DNA from: CAYLLT01 sp964591605
GTDB lineage: Bacteria > Planctomycetota > Phycisphaerae > UBA1845 > PWPN01
NCBI GenBank assembly: GCA_964591605.1
Contig: CAZQEN010000344.1
Span: 1 to 8,053, forward strand
DNA length: 8,053 nucleotides
Direction of reading: 5' to 3'
The translations under genes and the position numbers were made by a program. The notes beneath the pieces were generated by a model. It had not been told where the DNA came from. It worked only from the letters and a program-made list of their open reading frames with translations, and made no database searches. Positions within the stretch are counted from its first letter, which is position 1, and the number at the start of each line of letters is the position of its first letter. Below are positions 5,113 to 8,053 of this stretch, piece after piece.

Positions 5113-7326
5113 TCACGGCAGGCACGGCGAAGGCACCTTGTCGCGCGACGCGCACCCGACGAAGGTCGGCGGCAGCGGGTTGCCCGGATCGCCAAAGTCG
5201 ACCGAGTTGACCACGTTATCGCCGTTCGTATCCGCACACCTGCAGCCGGGGGCCGACGCAGCGAGACCCAAGCACGACTGGAAGACCTGGAAGTCGTACA
5301 TGTCGACGTCTGTGTCGCCGTCGATGTCGACGACCGGCAGATTGCACGAGAGGACGGTGACCACAGCGTCGCCGCTATGGACCGAGCCGTTGGCCGGGTC
5401 GCACACGACAACGGAGACGGTCGCGCCGTTGTCCGCCAGTTGCAGAGGATCGGTCGTGAAGGACTTGAGATCCACGCCACTGGCCTTGACCACGCCGTTC
5501 ACCAGCCAGGTGTAGGTGAAGCCGTTGCCGGCATCGGCCGTGAACGGCCCGGCGGTGGCGCCCTGCGGAATGGTCACGGTGGTCGGACTGAGCGGCTGCG
5601 TGAAGACCGGACCCGCACCGGGAGCGGTGGTGCCGACCGGCAGGACGAGGAATCGGGCCGAGATCGGCAGCCGCAGATCGACCTGCGGGCGTCCAACGCC
5701 GCCGCCCTGGCCGTTGGGCAGCCAGCGCAGACCCTGCTGGTTGCTTGCGTTGTTGTACTGGAAGCTCACGCGGAGCGAACTGGTCCCGCGGTCGGGAATG
5801 GAACTGATGACACGCGAGTTCAGGTCGCCCACCGGTCCATCCAGCAGCAGTCCGCCATCGGTGGTGCTGGACCAACTGGGCTGAGCGAACAGGACTTCGC
5901 CCGTTTCCCAACCCTGGATGAGCGTGCTGCCGTTGCGCAGCTCGTCGATATAGATCCGATAGGGGCCGGTGTCGTTGTCAGTTCCGATCGAGAACCAGAC
6001 GGCATCGAGCTCGCCGAAGTTTCCTTCGAGCACGTTCGGATCGTTGTCCGTGACGGTCCCGGTGGCGTTCCACCGGACGACGGAATCGGCGGGTACGGCA
6101 GAGACGGTCTGCCAGCAGAGTCCGGGCGTCAATTCGACGCTTCCGACGGCGACGTTGCTGTTGCGTCCGGTGGCAGGCCTCCAGTAGATGAGTCCGCTCC
6201 CGGTGCTGCTGGCCGCACCAATGGGGCCGGTCAGGGCAGGGTCTTCGCGGATGCTGAAGCAGACCCGCACCTTGGGGTTCGCGCCTCCGCCGATCATGAC
6301 GCCGGTGGTCTGGTCAGGCTTGCAGCCTTCGACGGCCGGGCTGCCCAGGGTCTGCGTCACGGTGAGTCGCTGGCCTTTCTTGCCGGCCAGGAGACCGGTG
6401 ACATCAACGGTTTCATTGCCGGTTCTGGCAAAGCCTGTGGTCTTTGAGGTCAGGAACACTCCGTTGGCATAGATGCTCAGAGCGTCCGTGGGGTTGTCGC
6501 CGATGGAAGTGCTGACGCCTCTGACATTGAGGGTGGTGAGGCCCTCGTGCAACGGCCCGTCGATTCCGCCGACGGATGGGGTCAGGTTCCCCCCGACATC
6601 ACACATATTCGCAACGCTTCCGTTCCGGTTCAGGGCGAGGAAATCAAAGAAAATCGTCATCGACTGGTTGGCGGGGATGTCCGTGCCTCTGATGATAATC
6701 GAATCGATCGTGTGACTTCCGTTCGCGACGGTGGCCGCATTGGCGAGAATGCCGTTGGCATCATCCCCCCAGCCGTCCGCCCCCTTGGTGTCATCATCCA
6801 GGTTCCATTCATACAGGTGCCATTGACCATCCGCGATGATGTCCTTGCGGGTGGCAAAGTTGTTGCTCGGGCCCTCAATCCACATCGAGGCAGTCAAGTT
6901 TGTCTGCGTGGTTTTCAGGTAATAGCCGATCCATCCGTCTGTGCCGGCGCCGGTGGTGAATGGCACATTGTTCCCAATGACACCTCCTCCGGACAGATGA
7001 CGGCACCGGAAGGCCCCGGCGTCCACGGTCTTGACGAGCACCAGCTTCTGGTGACCGATGCCTTCACGCGGGCTGTCGGTCGTGACGCGATCGGCCGTCG
7101 ACGTGGGCGAGCCAACAATGCCGTTGGTGCTTCCTGAGAATGCGGGGTGGTTGGTGAAATGGCCTTCGTTGGCATTGAAATTGTCGAAAACAACCTCCTG
7201 CGCCTGCGCCCAGGGCGTCCAGGCCAGGAGGGCCAGGCCGGTGACGGCATTGAGCAGAATCATCCTGCGACCGCTGCGGCATGCCCTGTGAGCGCCGCGG
7301 GTACCCGTTTTCGTCTCGTTTCGCAT
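5113..7326 (-). CDS. Secreted modular beta-sandwich protein with Ig-like and dockerin-like C-terminal domains
   Basis: A 737-residue protein with no recognisable catalytic domain. Residues 1-42 form a long signal peptide: an Arg-rich n-region to Arg21, a hydrophobic core 23-36 and cleavage after AQA (40-42). Residues 45-240 and 355-470 look like two related beta-rich modules, ending in IFFDFLALNRNG and IYIDELRNG. Between them, 265-335 is a smaller module ending LTVTQTLGSP. Residues 470-565 resemble the start of the first module (FSGSTNGI versus WSSTTDGG). An Ig-like domain follows at 572-659 (FTYTWLVNG). The C-terminus has two calcium-loop sequences, DIDGDTDVDMYD (667-678) and DTNGDNVVNSVD (699-710), as in dockerin type I repeats. 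Planctomycete dockerin-like tails often occur without cohesins, so attachment is open. Carbohydrate or surface binding is inference from fold impression only. ATG 7326 is backed by AGGGAG eight bases upstream; the internal ATG 7263 has no such site. A terminator follows. Confidence 0.85.
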   Translation of the reverse strand: MRNETKTGTRGAHRACRSGRRMILLNAVTGLALLAWTPWAQAQEVVFDNFNANEGHFTNHPAFSGSTNGIVGSPTSTADRVTTDSPREGIGHQKLVLVKTVDAGAFRCRHLSGGGVIGNNVPFTTGAGTDGWIGYYLKTTQTNLTASMWIEGPSNNFATRKDIIADGQWHLYEWNLDDDTKGADGWGDDANGILANAATVANGSHTIDSIIIRGTDIPANQSMTIFFDFLALNRNGSVANMCDVGGNLTPSVGGIDGPLHEGLTTLNVRGVSTSIGDNPTDALSIYANGVFLTSKTTGFARTGNETVDVTGLLAGKKGQRLTVTQTLGSPAVEGCKPDQTTGVMIGGGANPKVRVCFSIREDPALTGPIGAASSTGSGLIYWRPATGRNSNVAVGSVELTPGLCWQTVSAVPADSVVRWNATGTVTDNDPNVLEGNFGELDAVWFSIGTDNDTGPYRIYIDELRNGSTLIQGWETGEVLFAQPSWSSTTDGGLLLDGPVGDLNSRVISSIPDRGTSSLRVSFQYNNASNQQGLRWLPNGQGGGVGRPQVDLRLPISARFLVLPVGTTAPGAGPVFTQPLSPTTVTIPQGATAGPFTADAGNGFTYTWLVNGVVKASGVDLKSFTTDPLQLADNGATVSVVVCDPANGSVHSGDAVVTVLSCNLPVVDIDGDTDVDMYDFQVFQSCLGLAASAPGCRCADTNGDNVVNSVDFGDPGNPLPPTFVGCASRDKVPSPCLP

Positions 7327-7334
7327 TGTCAGGA

Positions 7335-7340
7335 CTCCCT
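7335..7340 (-). promoter_or_regulatory. Ribosome binding site of the secreted modular protein gene
   Basis: AGGGAG on the minus strand, eight bases before ATG 7326. It selects the start with the long basic n-region over the internal ATG at 7263. Between it and the terminator at 7404 a GGGGG/CCCCC dyad (7354-7369) is visible, but no convincing promoter hexamers. Confidence 0.65.
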
Positions 7341-7403
7341 AATCCAGTTGAGTGGGGGACACAGCCCCCGTGTTGACCTATCCCGGCTACGACGATCCGT
7401 CTG

Positions 7404-7438
7404 AAAAGCCCCGCCCGGTGCTGCACAGCGGGCGGGGC
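7404..7438 (-). terminator. Rho-independent terminator after the PEP-CTERM gene
   Basis: On the minus strand GCCCCGCCCG and CGGGCGGGGC form a perfect 10-pair stem (7429-7438 with 7408-7417) around an 11-base loop, followed by TTTT (7407-7404). It lies about 126 bases after the stop at 7565. Bases 7439-7564 hold no gene or clear signal. The short T-run makes it weaker than the terminator at 5015-5050. Confidence 0.8.
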
Positions 7439-7564
7439 GGTACTCACATGGTTCACACAGGCGACGAGGACTCCCTGCACCGGCACCCCGCGTCGTGCGT
7501 GGGCCGGTTGCGTGCCGTCAGCCGTCAGACCGTGCTCTTACGCCTCTGCTTCTGTCCGCGACTC

Positions 7565-8053
7565 TCAGGCTCCCTGCCGGCGTGAGCGCCGAGCGAGGAG
7601 CACAGACCCCAGAGCGAGCAATCCGAGCGTCATCGGCTCGGGGATCAACTCGAGCTTCATGTCGTCGAAGTAGGCCGCGGTGTTACCGTTGGAAAGTCCT
7701 GACCCGATCCGGATCAACGTGTAGTTGCCGGCAGCACCGACGGAGAGGGTCTGGCATTCGATCCCGTCCACGAAAAAGGTCATCGACGCGGCTTTGATGT
7801 CGACTCGCAACTCATGCCAGCCGATCGAGCGGGCCGTTCCAGCACCGCCATCGAGTTTAAAATAGGCGCCCGCACCCGTTCCGCCGTCCGCACCCAGCAC
7901 CCGGGCCATATAACGCGAGCCCGGAGCGGCCGAGTTCAGCAGATTGTTGTTGAGCCCCAGCGAGATCAACTGTGCCGCCGGGCTCGTGCTGGGGGCCGCA
8001 ACGGTCTGCAGATTCGCATAGTTCCGCTGTGGGTTCCCGATCGGATCCTGGGC
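7565..8053 (-). CDS. PEP-CTERM anchored protein with concanavalin/laminin-G-like domain, 3' part (5' end outside window)
   Basis: The frame is open to base 8053, so the TTG at 7969 is an internal codon and the gene starts beyond the window; 162 residues are visible. The C-terminus IPEPMTLGLLALGSVLLARR plus a basic end is a standard PEP-CTERM signal: a PEP motif, a single hydrophobic helix and an Arg cluster. In known systems this tail directs export and is cut by an exosortase, leaving the protein at the cell surface or in matrix. Before it, segments GWHELRVDIKAASMTFFVDG and YFDDMKLEL have the strand pattern of a concanavalin A/laminin-G-like jelly roll, where GWH..V and FVDG are typical. Ligand is unknown. 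No exosortase gene lies in the window. A terminator downstream shows the gene is last in its transcription unit. Confidence 0.87.
   Translation of the reverse strand, partial: AQDPIGNPQRNYANLQTVAAPSTSPAAQLISLGLNNNLLNSAAPGSRYMARVLGADGGTGAGAYFKLDGGAGTARSIGWHELRVDIKAASMTFFVDGIECQTLSVGAAGNYTLIRIGSGLSNGNTAAYFDDMKLELIPEPMTLGLLALGSVLLARRSRRQGA

Noticed and set aside
5035..6447. A 470-codon open frame on the plus strand
   Set aside because: It lies wholly antisense to the secreted modular protein gene, which has a signal peptide, ribosome binding site, domains and terminator. The plus-strand product is Arg/Gly/Ala-rich with no recognisable motif, as expected for an antisense shadow in GC-rich DNA.
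7373..7378. TTGACC on the plus strand as a -35 box
   Set aside because: No -10 hexamer follows at 16-18 bases and no plus-strand gene lies downstream.

Overview
The window looks like chromosomal DNA of a GC-rich planctomycete, most likely of the Phycisphaerae type. This is inferred from the combination of a pseudopilin-like protein with a CPSD motif and a degenerate H-X9-DG tail, a PEP-CTERM protein, and a large secreted protein ending in a dockerin-like pair of calcium loops. No RNA gene, CRISPR array, transposase or phage gene was seen.

Layout, left to right. Bases 1-1047 (+) hold the 3' part of a PhoD-like phosphatase/phosphodiesterase with a Cys-Gly/transmembrane/Arg tail. It converges, with a 2-base gap, on a minus-strand pair: a transglutaminase-like protease-fold protein (3553-2069) followed 50 bases later by a zinc N-acetylmuramoyl-L-alanine amidase lipoprotein (2018-1050). 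A 335-base gap (3554-3888) contains the most striking structure in the window, a cloverleaf-like nest of inverted repeats at 3659-3809 flanked by near-identical direct repeats. Next on the minus strand come a pseudopilin (4743-3889) with a good -10 box and a structured leader, a perfect Rho-independent terminator (5015-5050), a 737-residue secreted modular protein (7326-5113), a second terminator (7404-7438), and the 3' part of a PEP-CTERM protein (8053-7565) that runs off the right edge.

Functionally, every gene encodes an exported or envelope protein. The transglutaminase/amidase pair is probably one transcription unit acting on peptidoglycan or envelope protein. The two right-hand genes each have a terminator and are probably independent units for surface or extracellular beta-sandwich proteins. 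I see no obvious multi-gene defence or biosynthetic system. The candidate for something undescribed is the 151-base palindromic element and its possible family of genomic copies.
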